DNA from: Marinobacterium_E sp035458585
GTDB taxonomy: Bacteria > Pseudomonadota > Gammaproteobacteria > Pseudomonadales > Balneatricaceae
Direction of reading: 5' to 3'
NCBI GenBank assembly: GCA_035458585.1
Contig: DATHZN010000070.1
Span: forward strand, 13,820 to 77,819
Length of the DNA: 64,000 nt
The position numbers and the translations under genes were made by a program. Shown here in pieces: positions 1-7,237 of this stretch (the stretch's first letter is position 1; each line of letters opens with the position of its first letter). The notes below the pieces were generated by a model. The model saw nothing but the letters and a program-made list of their open reading frames with translations. It searched no databases and had not been told where the DNA came from.

Positions 1-699
1 CGTATCTGACAGCAGAAATGTACCCAGAGCACCGTTGGCAAACTCCAGTGTAATTGCGCAACTATCCTCAACAGCGAAACCCCGCTGATGGTTGGACGAG
101 AGTGCGAAGACTCTTCGGATCTCTCCGGCTAACTGGCGTAAATTGCCGATTTCGTGAATAAGATTTAGCAGTATCGGGCCACCACCCGATTCAGTGCGCC
201 AAATACCCTCTTTAAAGTAGTGCGCGGGCTTGTAGAAGAGGGCACTGCCCTGAACAGCGACGAGCTTGCCCAGCTTGCCACTTTGGATTGTGTGGCTGGC
301 GGATTCCATAATTGCACTGTAGGCACGGTGGTGCCCGACGAGTATCGGTGGCGCAGTGGAAACTGAGTGATAGTAGTTCAGCAACGCTTGTGCACTCTCC
401 AGCGAATGTGTCAGGGGTTTTTCAACGAGAGTCGGTAGTCCTGCATCGATACAGAGCCGGGTCTGCTCTGCATGCAGGTGGTTAGGTGTCGCTAGCACCA
501 AACCCTGCGCCAAGCCAGAGTCCAGAAAAGAGCGCAGGTCGCTGAACCAGGGTACAGCGTGGTGTTGCGCCACTGCCTGCGCTGCCACAGAGGGGTCGAC
601 TATTGCTGCTAACTCAGTCAACTTGCTGGCACTGATCCTTTTTATATGCTCGGTGCCGATTAAACCCGCACCTGCTACCGCCAACCTTACTGCCGACAT
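1..699 (-). CDS. Gfo/Idh/MocA family oxidoreductase (partial, C-terminus outside window)
   Basis: An open frame runs leftward from an ATG at 699 to the window edge with no stop. The N-terminus has the NAD(P)-binding glycine motif AVAGAGLIGTEH. The family lysine motif VEKPL follows at about residue 95, where the Lys lies near the substrate and nicotinamide, and GGGPILLNLIHEIG lies further on, holding the usual catalytic-region His. Such enzymes oxidise or reduce sugars, inositols or cyclic polyols. It begins 20 bp after the stop of the shikimate-dehydrogenase-like gene, so the two are probably one operon. That pairing suggests catabolism of a cyclic polyol such as quinate or shikimate; the substrate is inference. 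Family assignment is firm. Confidence 0.85.
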   Translation of the reverse strand, partial: MSAVRLAVAGAGLIGTEHIKRISASKLTELAAIVDPSVAAQAVAQHHAVPWFSDLRSFLDSGLAQGLVLATPNHLHAEQTRLCIDAGLPTLVEKPLTHSLESAQALLNYYHSVSTAPPILVGHHRAYSAIMESASHTIQSGKLGKLVAVQGSALFYKPAHYFKEGIWRTESGGGPILLNLIHEIGNLRQLAGEIRRVFALSSNHQRGFAVEDSCAITLEFANGALGTFLLSDT

Positions 700-718
700 T
701 TATAAACCCCTACCGACT

Positions 719-1582
719 CTAAGCAAATAGATCACTCTTGATGTCAAAGGCTCGCTTGAACTGCGCCAGAGCTATTTTGGGATCAACATCGATACCCGAA
801 AAAGCACTGAACGCCTCAATTCCCTGATAAAAAAACAGGTCGAATCCAGATACGATCTCAAGTCCGGAGCTGTGGGCACACCGCAAAAAGTCGGTATCAA
901 TAGGGACATAGACAGCATCGAAAGCCCAGCTTTGACTCCCAAACAACGCCTCATCGACAGGGTTGCCTGGCGTGGCATAGTGGCCGATCGGCGTGCAATT
1001 AACCAATCCGTCAGCGGCGTCAATTTGTGTTTCTAGATCAGCTTTCATGACGACGTAGGCGTTATAACCTCTAGCTTTTAGCGCATCGACCAACCCTGTT
1101 GAGCTCTCAGTATTAATATCGAAAATACCTAACTCTGTTGCACCCACTTCAAATAGGCCAAAAGCAACGGCTCGGCCGACACCACCAGCACCGAGCATAA
1201 GCGTCCTACCGGCCGGTTGACTGCCACGGCGGGAGCGATAACCAAGGATAAATCCAGTGTAGTCGGTGTTCGTTGCTCGGATGTCGGCTTCTGCAAAGAT
1301 GAGCGTGTTTGTTGCACCCACTTCCTCCACAGCAGCATCAGGTCTACTTACAAATTTTACCGCCAACTGCTTGAATGGAAATGTAACATTGGTACCTGTG
1401 TAGCCAGAATCCCGCATATTCCAGAGCAACGACTCGAAATCTACGGGGTCTGAAGTGCCGGGATCGTGAAGATCATAACTGACCTCCACTCCATAAATTT
1501 CTCCCAGCATCTTATGCAGAAAGGGTGCGCGTGACTGACTAATCGAATTACCGATCAGACCTAACTTGATCCGTTTAACCAT
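719..1582 (-). CDS. Shikimate/quinate dehydrogenase-like protein, probably NAD-dependent
   Basis: 287 aa, normal AroE length. The N-terminal substrate domain has GNSISQSRAP, NVTFPFK (catalytic Lys71) and ATNTDYTG (Asp107). The nucleotide domain has GAGGVGRA at 131-138. Two deviations stand out. The substrate-carboxylate motif that is normally S-x-S reads S-x-A (Ser17, Ala19). The strand that in NADP-dependent AroE ends in N-R-T reads GIFDIN, with an acidic residue that typically selects NAD. Both suggest a catabolic quinate or shikimate dehydrogenase, not the housekeeping AroE. The gene precedes the Gfo/Idh/MocA gene by 20 bp. No strong ribosome-binding site is seen before the ATG. Confidence 0.82.
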   Translation of the reverse strand: MVKRIKLGLIGNSISQSRAPFLHKMLGEIYGVEVSYDLHDPGTSDPVDFESLLWNMRDSGYTGTNVTFPFKQLAVKFVSRPDAAVEEVGATNTLIFAEADIRATNTDYTGFILGYRSRRGSQPAGRTLMLGAGGVGRAVAFGLFEVGATELGIFDINTESSTGLVDALKARGYNAYVVMKADLETQIDAADGLVNCTPIGHYATPGNPVDEALFGSQSWAFDAVYVPIDTDFLRCAHSSGLEIVSGFDLFFYQGIEAFSAFSGIDVDPKIALAQFKRAFDIKSDLFA

Positions 1583-1656
1583 TTATAGACCGCACACATA
1601 TCCTAACCGCCATATGGCTGATGCTAACATACCGACTACAGCGAGAGGGAAGACGC

Positions 1657-3147
1657 TCATAAAATTCGGTACTGACGTTTCTGCTCCATTCTGCGAAGGA
1701 ACTCGCTGATGATCTCATGATAAACCGCATCGCCCAGGAGCTGATCCTCCACCCCAGCATCAATACTGGGATTGTCATTAACCTCAATCACGGCAACACG
1801 CTCACCCGCCTGTTTAATGTCAACTCCGTAGAGTCCATCGCCGATGAGGCGCGTTGCTCTTAAGGCTGCGTCAATAACCTTAGGGGGCACCTCCCATATT
1901 GGGGGAGTATCGAAGTTACCGGAGTCCGGAGCTTGCGGATCATCCCCATGCTTGTAGATCTGCCAGTGCCCCTCAACCATAAAGTAGCGGCAGGCATAAA
2001 TCGGTCGGTTATTCAGCACACCAATGCGCCAATCATATTCGGTATACATATACTCTTGGGCCAGCACGAGGGACGAATTTTTGCGCAGATTTTTTAGCGC
2101 TATGCTCAGTTCTTGCGCAGTCGTGACGAGCTCTACCCCTCGTGAGAAAGCACCATCAGGTATCTTTAACACCGCGGGTAAGCCAATCTCCTCCACAATT
2201 CGCTGCTGTGACTTTACAGAGGCATTACTGACTATTAGCGTTTTAGGTGTCGGCACCGCGTTGGCGTTGAGAAGGTCAGCCAGATAGACCTTATTGGTAC
2301 AACGCAGAATGGAGCGGGGGTCATCCATCACTACGAGCCCCTCGGCCTCTGCTTTACGGGCAAACTTGTAAGTTGCATCATCAATCGAGGTGGTCGCCCG
2401 AATGAAAAGCCCATCAAATTCAGCCAGTCGCTGGTAGTCATCAGCCTGAATCTCCTCTGTTTTAATCCCGAGACGCTCCGCGGCTTTAGCAAAACGCTTA
2501 AGCGCAACAGGGTCGCTTGGGGGCATTGGGTCATCTGGGTCGATGTATATCGCAAGATCATAGCGGTACTGCTGCCGAATCTTAGGCTTACGCCATATTT
2601 TGTGGGAGAAACGATCCAGGGCTGAGGCGAATCGCAACTGTTCAGCGTCGTTGGTGATTTCGCTAAGGCTACCCTGTCTTAAGCGCTGGACCTGCCAGTG
2701 ACGGTCAAACTTTAGCGCGACATGAAGAACAGGTACCGGATAACGTTCGAACAGCGCTCGTCCGAGCGGAGCCAACTTTGACTCTGTCGCTTCACCAAAG
2801 TAGAAGCTCAGCTCAAGCTCGGTGCTGCCGTTATTCTCAACGTCAGCAAGTCTCGAAAGTACTTTTGCTACTGGCGCAGTATCGATAGACCATAGGGATT
2901 TACGTCTCAGGTCGTTGATAACGCTGACGGAGGGGATAGCATGATGACCACGTGCCTCTGCGAGCAACGAGCAGTAGTAGCCCCGTCCTAAGGCCCTGGA
3001 GTTACGGCAGCAGTTGATGACACGCGTTCTGCCACGACTGGTTTTCGTTGTGAGCTCTAGGTACTGCTCAAATGAGATTACATCCTGACTGGGAAAGTAG
3101 GGTTTCCAGTCGTTGAGGTGGTCGACCACAACGTAAAAAGCTGTCAT
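1657..3147 (-). CDS. RimK-like ATP-grasp ligase with N-terminal RLAN-type domain
   Basis: 496 aa from the chosen ATG at 3147, which has GAGG about 5 nt upstream; the frame is also open to TTG at 3168 and ATG at 3159. Residues about 1-180 resemble the extra N-terminal domain of RimK-like proteins. Residues about 280-490 form an ATP-grasp fold: LPAVLKIPDGAFSRGVELV binds ATP and VIEVNDNPSIDAG carries the metal-binding Glu and Asn near the C-terminus. The family forms amide bonds by adding amino acids to peptides or proteins. This protein is longer than RimK (about 300 aa). It is divergent from the GNAT-C39 peptidase gene, so a linked peptide synthesis and processing function is likely. The target is unknown. 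Confidence 0.85.
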   Translation of the reverse strand: MTAFYVVVDHLNDWKPYFPSQDVISFEQYLELTTKTSRGRTRVINCCRNSRALGRGYYCSLLAEARGHHAIPSVSVINDLRRKSLWSIDTAPVAKVLSRLADVENNGSTELELSFYFGEATESKLAPLGRALFERYPVPVLHVALKFDRHWQVQRLRQGSLSEITNDAEQLRFASALDRFSHKIWRKPKIRQQYRYDLAIYIDPDDPMPPSDPVALKRFAKAAERLGIKTEEIQADDYQRLAEFDGLFIRATTSIDDATYKFARKAEAEGLVVMDDPRSILRCTNKVYLADLLNANAVPTPKTLIVSNASVKSQQRIVEEIGLPAVLKIPDGAFSRGVELVTTAQELSIALKNLRKNSSLVLAQEYMYTEYDWRIGVLNNRPIYACRYFMVEGHWQIYKHGDDPQAPDSGNFDTPPIWEVPPKVIDAALRATRLIGDGLYGVDIKQAGERVAVIEVNDNPSIDAGVEDQLLGDAVYHEIISEFLRRMEQKRQYRIL

Positions 3148-3252
3148 AAAGCCTCGCATTAAGCTCAAAGAGGGCGGGGAGGTAATGCATAAATATATGG
3201 CACATGAACAGGCTTAGCACTAGCATTAGCGAAAATAGCTCTGAGTCTTAAG

Positions 3253-4350
3253 ATGTCTGCTGAAGCTTTAGTACGTCAAGCCAACCGGGCTGATCTAGAT
3301 GAACTCTGCCTGCTTGAACAGCAGTGTTTCATAAGCGACCGCCTATCACGTCGCAGTTTCGCCCACTTTATCAAAGCTGAGCATTCACAATTGCTCGTTC
3401 TTATCATTGCGGGTCAGTTGAGCGGGTATGTCCTTTTGTTATTCCGAAAAGGCACCAACCTGGCGCGTATCTACTCGGTAGCGATCGCTGCAGAATACCG
3501 CGGCCGGGGAATGAGCTCAGTGTTGATGGAGGCGGCAGAAAAGGCAGCCCTGGAGCAGGGGGCATCTTTCATTCGGCTAGAGGTGAGTACTGCCAACAAA
3601 GTTGCGGCTGGACTCTATAAGCGATTGGGGTATCACAAACTTTGTGATCTCCCCAACTACTATGAGGATGGTACCAGCGGTGAACGCCTGGAGAAGAGAC
3701 TCTACACCGCGAAGCCTCCGGGAAGTTCGACAATTTACTACGCACAAACCACGCCATTTACCTGTGGCCCTGCCAGTCTGATGATGGCGATGGCGTCACT
3801 CAGAGATGGCTGGACACCTAGTCGTTCCGAGGAGCTGCGTCTCTGGCGTGAAGCGACAACGGTTTATATGACCTCAGGGCATGGAGGTTGTTCACCTGTC
3901 GGTCTTGCCTGTAGTGCCTTACGCAGAGGCTTCAGAGTTGAACTCTATCTGAGCTCGGACGAGACCCCGTTTATCGACTCTGTTCGCGACTCCAACAAAC
4001 AGGAGGTCATCGAACTTGTGCATCGGGAATTTATAGATGAACTGACAGGTTTAGGGGTCAAGCCACAGATTGGCGTCCTCAGCGGGGCTGACTTGGCGGC
4101 AAAGCTCTCTGAGGGCCAATTGGCGCTCTGCTTAATCAGCACCTGGCGGTTAAGTCGCAACAAGGCACCGCACTGGGTTCTAGCAACGGGTGCAGATGCG
4201 CAGTTTATCTACTTTTCTGATCCTGATAGAGAGGATGAGTTTTGGCATAGCGATGCCGACTTTATCGATATCCCCATCGCCCGTAATCAGTACGAAGGAC
4301 TCGCAAGGTACGGTAAAACTCGGTTTAGCGCGACGCTTCTGATTGGCTAA
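3253..4350 (+). CDS. GNAT acetyltransferase fused to C39-like cysteine peptidase
   Basis: 365 aa with two domains. Residues about 5-150 are a GNAT fold with the acetyl-CoA loop in YRGRGMSSVLMEAA. Residues about 160-365 are papain-like C39: Cys171 in TTPFTCGPASL, His307 in APHWVLATG and Asp323 in FSDPDRED form a plausible triad. There is no signal peptide or transporter domain, unlike bacteriocin-processing C39 proteases, so it acts in the cytoplasm. The start is ATG at 3253, 105 bp from the divergent ATP-grasp ligase. One partner would ligate residues, and this protein could trim and acetylate the product. That combined role is inference; the domain calls are firm. Confidence 0.88.
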   Translation: MSAEALVRQANRADLDELCLLEQQCFISDRLSRRSFAHFIKAEHSQLLVLIIAGQLSGYVLLLFRKGTNLARIYSVAIAAEYRGRGMSSVLMEAAEKAALEQGASFIRLEVSTANKVAAGLYKRLGYHKLCDLPNYYEDGTSGERLEKRLYTAKPPGSSTIYYAQTTPFTCGPASLMMAMASLRDGWTPSRSEELRLWREATTVYMTSGHGGCSPVGLACSALRRGFRVELYLSSDETPFIDSVRDSNKQEVIELVHREFIDELTGLGVKPQIGVLSGADLAAKLSEGQLALCLISTWRLSRNKAPHWVLATGADAQFIYFSDPDREDEFWHSDADFIDIPIARNQYEGLARYGKTRFSATLLIG

Positions 4351-4445
4351 GCCTCGGAGCGGAGTTGCTTTGTGCAGAAACTGAACTACGATTGTTACAG
4401 GGACAGTGTTTATTCGTTTTTCGCTCTACGTTTCGCGTGATTTGG

Positions 4446-4473
4446 GGCCAGCTCGAGTGAGCTGGCCTTTTTA
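4446..4473 (+). terminator. Rho-independent terminator after GNAT-C39 gene
   Basis: A perfect 9-bp stem, GGCCAGCTC (4446-4454) and GAGCTGGCC (4459-4467), encloses loop GAGT and is followed by TTTTTATT. It lies about 95 bp past the stop of the GNAT-C39 gene. Confidence 0.85.
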
Positions 4474-4523
4474 TTAAGTTTAAACCCCACAATTTTAGAG
4501 TTCGGTACCTTACGCCTACGAAT

Positions 4524-4778
4524 TCAGTGGCAGAGCTCTTTGCCTATAGATGACTGAGCTAACACTTGACCGGTTTCTGGCAGTAGCAGAGCGACCTGAG
4601 TTCCGGTATCAAGCTTGAGTCTCAAAAGGCTCGATAAAATGCGTAGATACTCATCAAAGCCCAGCTGCCACTTGGGGTGGCTCTGATCGAATCCGACACC
4701 AATCAAGTTGTTGTAAATAAGCTCAAGCGCAACGCGCTCACCTTGAATACACTTATTATTTAATCTCAGCTGTAGCAT
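4524..4778 (-). CDS. Hypothetical 84-aa protein
   Basis: A short reading frame from ATG at 4778. I do not recognise the product. It is a mixed alpha/beta-looking sequence with leucine-rich segments (DEYLRILSSLLRLKLDTG, VALLLPETG) and no signal peptide or membrane span. The leucine-rich second half looks protein-like, but there is no convincing ribosome-binding site. It is flanked by the terminator at 4446 and by another leftward gene, so it stands alone. A chance frame cannot be excluded. Confidence 0.4.
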   Translation of the reverse strand: MLQLRLNNKCIQGERVALELIYNNLIGVGFDQSHPKWQLGFDEYLRILSSLLRLKLDTGTQVALLLPETGQVLAQSSIGKELCH

Positions 4779-4952
4779 AGGTATCTAAGACCGGGCTTTT
4801 TTAATTTTTTTTGCGCTCAACGGCGTAACTAGTTGCTAATGTGAAGCAATATTTACGCCAAATGGAGCGCATTCCCCAGGCGAATATAGGGCCTCTAATA
4901 CTAGACGCCTGCCATTAAGCTACTTCTTTACGGATTCGAAAGGAAGCCCAGA

Positions 4953-5534
4953 TCAGCAGCTGTAATCCTCCATGTAAGCGTCGAGAATATTCTGAGCTCC
5001 GGGGTGGCCCTGTTGCATCGCTTTTTTAATCCAATAGGTTCCGAGGTTTGAGTCGCTCGGGTCTTGCGAGTAACCTTCAATAAGGCTAATACCCAACTCT
5101 AACTGTGCCTGTGCATCACCTCCGGACGCTGCATGTTCGAGGTTTTCAAAGAAGCAATCAGGTACCTCAATATGCATTCCCGTCTGTTGATCTCTCTCGA
5201 AATCGGCGAGGCTGTAGTCACAGGCGCGGGCCGCTTGAATTGCCAATAAACTCGCTGAGGCGACTCCCAATAGTTGCACCTTAGAGATACCCGGGCAGCG
5301 TAGCTTCATTGTCACCAGACGAACGTTGGTTACCGAGGTTGCACTGTGAACGATCGATTTGTCCACGTACCACAGATCTCCGCACCGATGCAGTGATCCT
5401 TGAATCAGGCCTGCACCATTAAATTGCCACTGTATCAACTTGCCGTAGAGTAACAGACAGAGTTGAGAGCACGAGTGGCTGTGAGGCGGTAATATTGCAC
5501 CCGCAGGATAGGTTTGAATTGAGAGGCCTAACAT
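4953..5534 (-). CDS. Cupin-like N-terminus joined to Sel1-type repeats
   Basis: 193 aa if read from ATG 5534. Residues 1-80 look like the sensing cupin of AraC-type regulators: YPAGAILPPHSHSCSQLCLL, then a GDLWYV turn. Residues about 115-185 contain Sel1/TPR-like repeats (AQAQLELGISLIEGY, YWIKKAMQQGHPGAQNIL). No AraC helix-turn-helix follows. Met76 (position 5309) begins a stretch that also reads as a signal peptide: basic MKLR, then a hydrophobic run ending AIQAARA before Cys. So the real gene may be only the exported Sel1 part, 4953-5309, or this is a genuine fusion. Neither start has a clear ribosome-binding site. Confidence 0.55.
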   Translation of the reverse strand: MLGLSIQTYPAGAILPPHSHSCSQLCLLLYGKLIQWQFNGAGLIQGSLHRCGDLWYVDKSIVHSATSVTNVRLVTMKLRCPGISKVQLLGVASASLLAIQAARACDYSLADFERDQQTGMHIEVPDCFFENLEHAASGGDAQAQLELGISLIEGYSQDPSDSNLGTYWIKKAMQQGHPGAQNILDAYMEDYSC

Positions 5535-5805
5535 AAGATAACCGATACTCTTTGAACATCAGGGCATTGGGACAGGAGCCACCATGCTCAGTCCATGCTA
5601 GACGATTTATACATAGTGGCTGTCATTTCAGTCTGAAGGGCTTTAAGTGTCGCATGGCTTTTTTGCATACCACTAAAACAGTCAGTGTCAGAGTATTTGG
5701 GTTTGAATTTAGAGGAGGCAATTTGCTCGGCTAAGCCTATGATTTTGCATTGACATATGACTCATTCATCAACACAATAGCGCCTCGCTATCAGCGCCAC
5801 ACTCT

Positions 5806-5892
5806 GCCCCGATGGTGAAATTGGTAGACACAGGAGACTTAAAATCTCCCGGCTTCACGGCTGTACCGGTTCGAGTCCGGTTCGGGGCACCA
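5806..5892 (+). tRNA. tRNA-Leu (anticodon UAA)
   Basis: Acceptor strands GCCCCGA and TCGGGGC pair perfectly. The D-arm TGGTGAAATTGGTAGACAC, the long class II variable arm and the T-loop GGTTCGAGTCC are typical. The anticodon stem GGAGA/TCTCC encloses loop CTTAAAA, giving anticodon TAA, which reads UUA and UUG. The CCA end is encoded (5890-5892). No neighbouring tRNA is present. Confidence 0.97.
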
Positions 5893-6288
5893 TCTGAACT
5901 TGAAACGCTTTCAGGAAGCCTGCAAGTAATCCCTGGAATTTCGGGAATTTCGAATAGAAAACCTCAAAGGGTGCTCTTTTCAAATCCCGTAACCTGATTT
6001 GACATTAGTTCATCGTTGAACTTCAACCGATCTCACATGACATCATACATATATGATTCTTCTCGATTAAACTTAGCTGATTGTGGATTACTCGAGGTGA
6101 GTACCAGTCAGCCTTGATAATTGGGCTGATATGGCTGGGTGGACTTCCCTGAGAGTTTAGCAGAGTTAGGCAGAACCGGCTTTTAGACTACTGCTCTGCT
6201 GAGGTTTACGCCTTGATTAACGACAGGATAGCCAATGTCATTCCACAACGCCAAGCACGAGGGCAACTAAGTTGTTACAGCGACCTTG

Positions 6289-6603
6289 ATGGAGGCCCTT
6301 GATATTTTCTGTCAACAGAGCGTCGCACTAATCATTGGTTTACCCGATCAGCATCACCCAGCGGCAGACAGCAAGCTTGGTTTGATGGGGCGCAAACCTA
6401 TTCTGGAAATACCTAGGCTCCTCGATTATCTGCACACTCCTTTTAAGATCGCGCATTAGAATCTGACGGAGCTCCACCAGCATCTGTTATTGGTTTTCCG
6501 TTGTTTTAAGCTTGAAGGGGCATTTAACCATCTGAATCGGCTTGGAAAATATAGCTTTTGTTCTACGCTTAGTAGTAGTGATAGAGCGGGGGATTTAATG
6601 TGA
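6289..6603 (+). pseudogene. Possible broken gene, one internal stop
   Basis: From ATG 6289 the frame gives 56 codons to TAG (6457-6459) and then stays open in the same frame to TGA at 6601-6603, about 104 codons in all. The first half includes LIIGLPDQHHPAADSKLGL and the second LVFRCFKLEGAFNHLNRL. I do not recognise it. It could be a gene killed by a nonsense mutation, or chance. It lies in the decayed stretch after tRNA-Leu. Confidence 0.25.
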
Positions 6604-6677
6604 CCATCAAACACAAAACGATTGTCATAGCGTTTCTAGCGGTGTGTGCATCGACGGCCGTCTCTTTACTGTTCTAG
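6600..6677 (+). pseudogene. Short membrane-anchor frame, probable remnant of a sensor or chemoreceptor gene
   Basis: A GTG at 6600 is preceded by GGGGGA at ideal spacing. It opens a 25-codon frame, basic at the start (TIKHK) and then strongly hydrophobic, ending at TAG. This is the typical N-terminal transmembrane anchor of chemoreceptors and sensor kinases. No continuation is seen downstream in any frame. It is either a decayed 5' end or a tiny membrane protein ahead of the response regulator at 6811. Confidence 0.35.
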
Positions 6678-6810
6678 TCAGGAATCAAAAGTCGTAACAT
6701 TTAGCGAAGCACCTGTGAAAGGCGCTACAAACCCATGGAGCAATCTGGTTTGAATGGCACTTTTGCTAGGATATTATCGGGCAGAAAAGGGAAATTAAGG
6801 CGGATATAAA

Positions 6811-7197
6811 ATGGAGAAGCGTACACTGCTGTGCATTGATGATGACAGTTTTACACTCGCCCATCTCAAGGATAGCCTCGGCGACTACTACAACCTAATC
6901 TTCGCCATCGATCCAGATGTTGGCTTTGAATTGGCCATTAAAAAGCAACCGGACCTAATCCTCCTCGACCTTAATATGCCAAATATGAATGGGTTTGAGT
7001 TAGCTGATATGACCTCAAAGCTTTCAATGACAAAAAATATACCGGTGGTCTTTTTGAGTTCGTTTGCAACCGATGAGATTAAGGAGCGTGCCCGTTCACT
7101 GGGCGCTGCGGCTTTTTTGAGCAAACCAGTTGATCCTGGACATCTGGCTGCGACGATCGAAACTGTATTTGAATCTCGTGCAGAGGCAAAGGGTTAG
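6811..7197 (+). CDS. Single-domain response regulator (CheY-like)
   Basis: 128 aa, a receiver domain only. The acidic pocket is CIDDDS near residue 10, the phospho-acceptor is Asp53 in LILLDLNMPN, and the conserved Lys lies in FLSKPVDP. There is no output domain, so it works by protein contact or as a phosphate shuttle. It sits 40 bp before the large hybrid kinase at 7238 in the same direction and is very likely its partner. The start ATG follows AAGGCGGATATAAA. Confidence 0.92.
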   Translation: MEKRTLLCIDDDSFTLAHLKDSLGDYYNLIFAIDPDVGFELAIKKQPDLILLDLNMPNMNGFELADMTSKLSMTKNIPVVFLSSFATDEIKERARSLGAAAFLSKPVDPGHLAATIETVFESRAEAKG

Positions 7198-7237
7198 ATC
7201 TGAACGCTGAGCCGATACGAGAGCAGGAGCTGCACAT

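Larger units (their letters stand above)
5893..6810. other. Gene-poor region after tRNA-Leu with decayed frames
   Basis: 918 bp without an intact recognisable gene. It holds a 9-bp tandem repeat GGAATTTCG beginning about 5935, a 6-bp-stem palindrome ATCATACATATATGAT near 6044, a rightward frame at 6289-6603 interrupted by one TAG at 6457, and a 25-codon frame with a good ribosome-binding site at 6600. No copy of the tRNA 3' end was seen, so there is no evidence of an integrated element. Confidence 0.5.

Noticed and set aside
5552..5734. 60-codon rightward frame before the tRNA
   Set aside because: Low-complexity basic product with no ribosome-binding site and no resemblance to any family.
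5806..5892. tRNA-Leu as an attachment site for an integrated element
   Set aside because: No second copy of the tRNA 3' end, no integrase and no phage genes were seen downstream.
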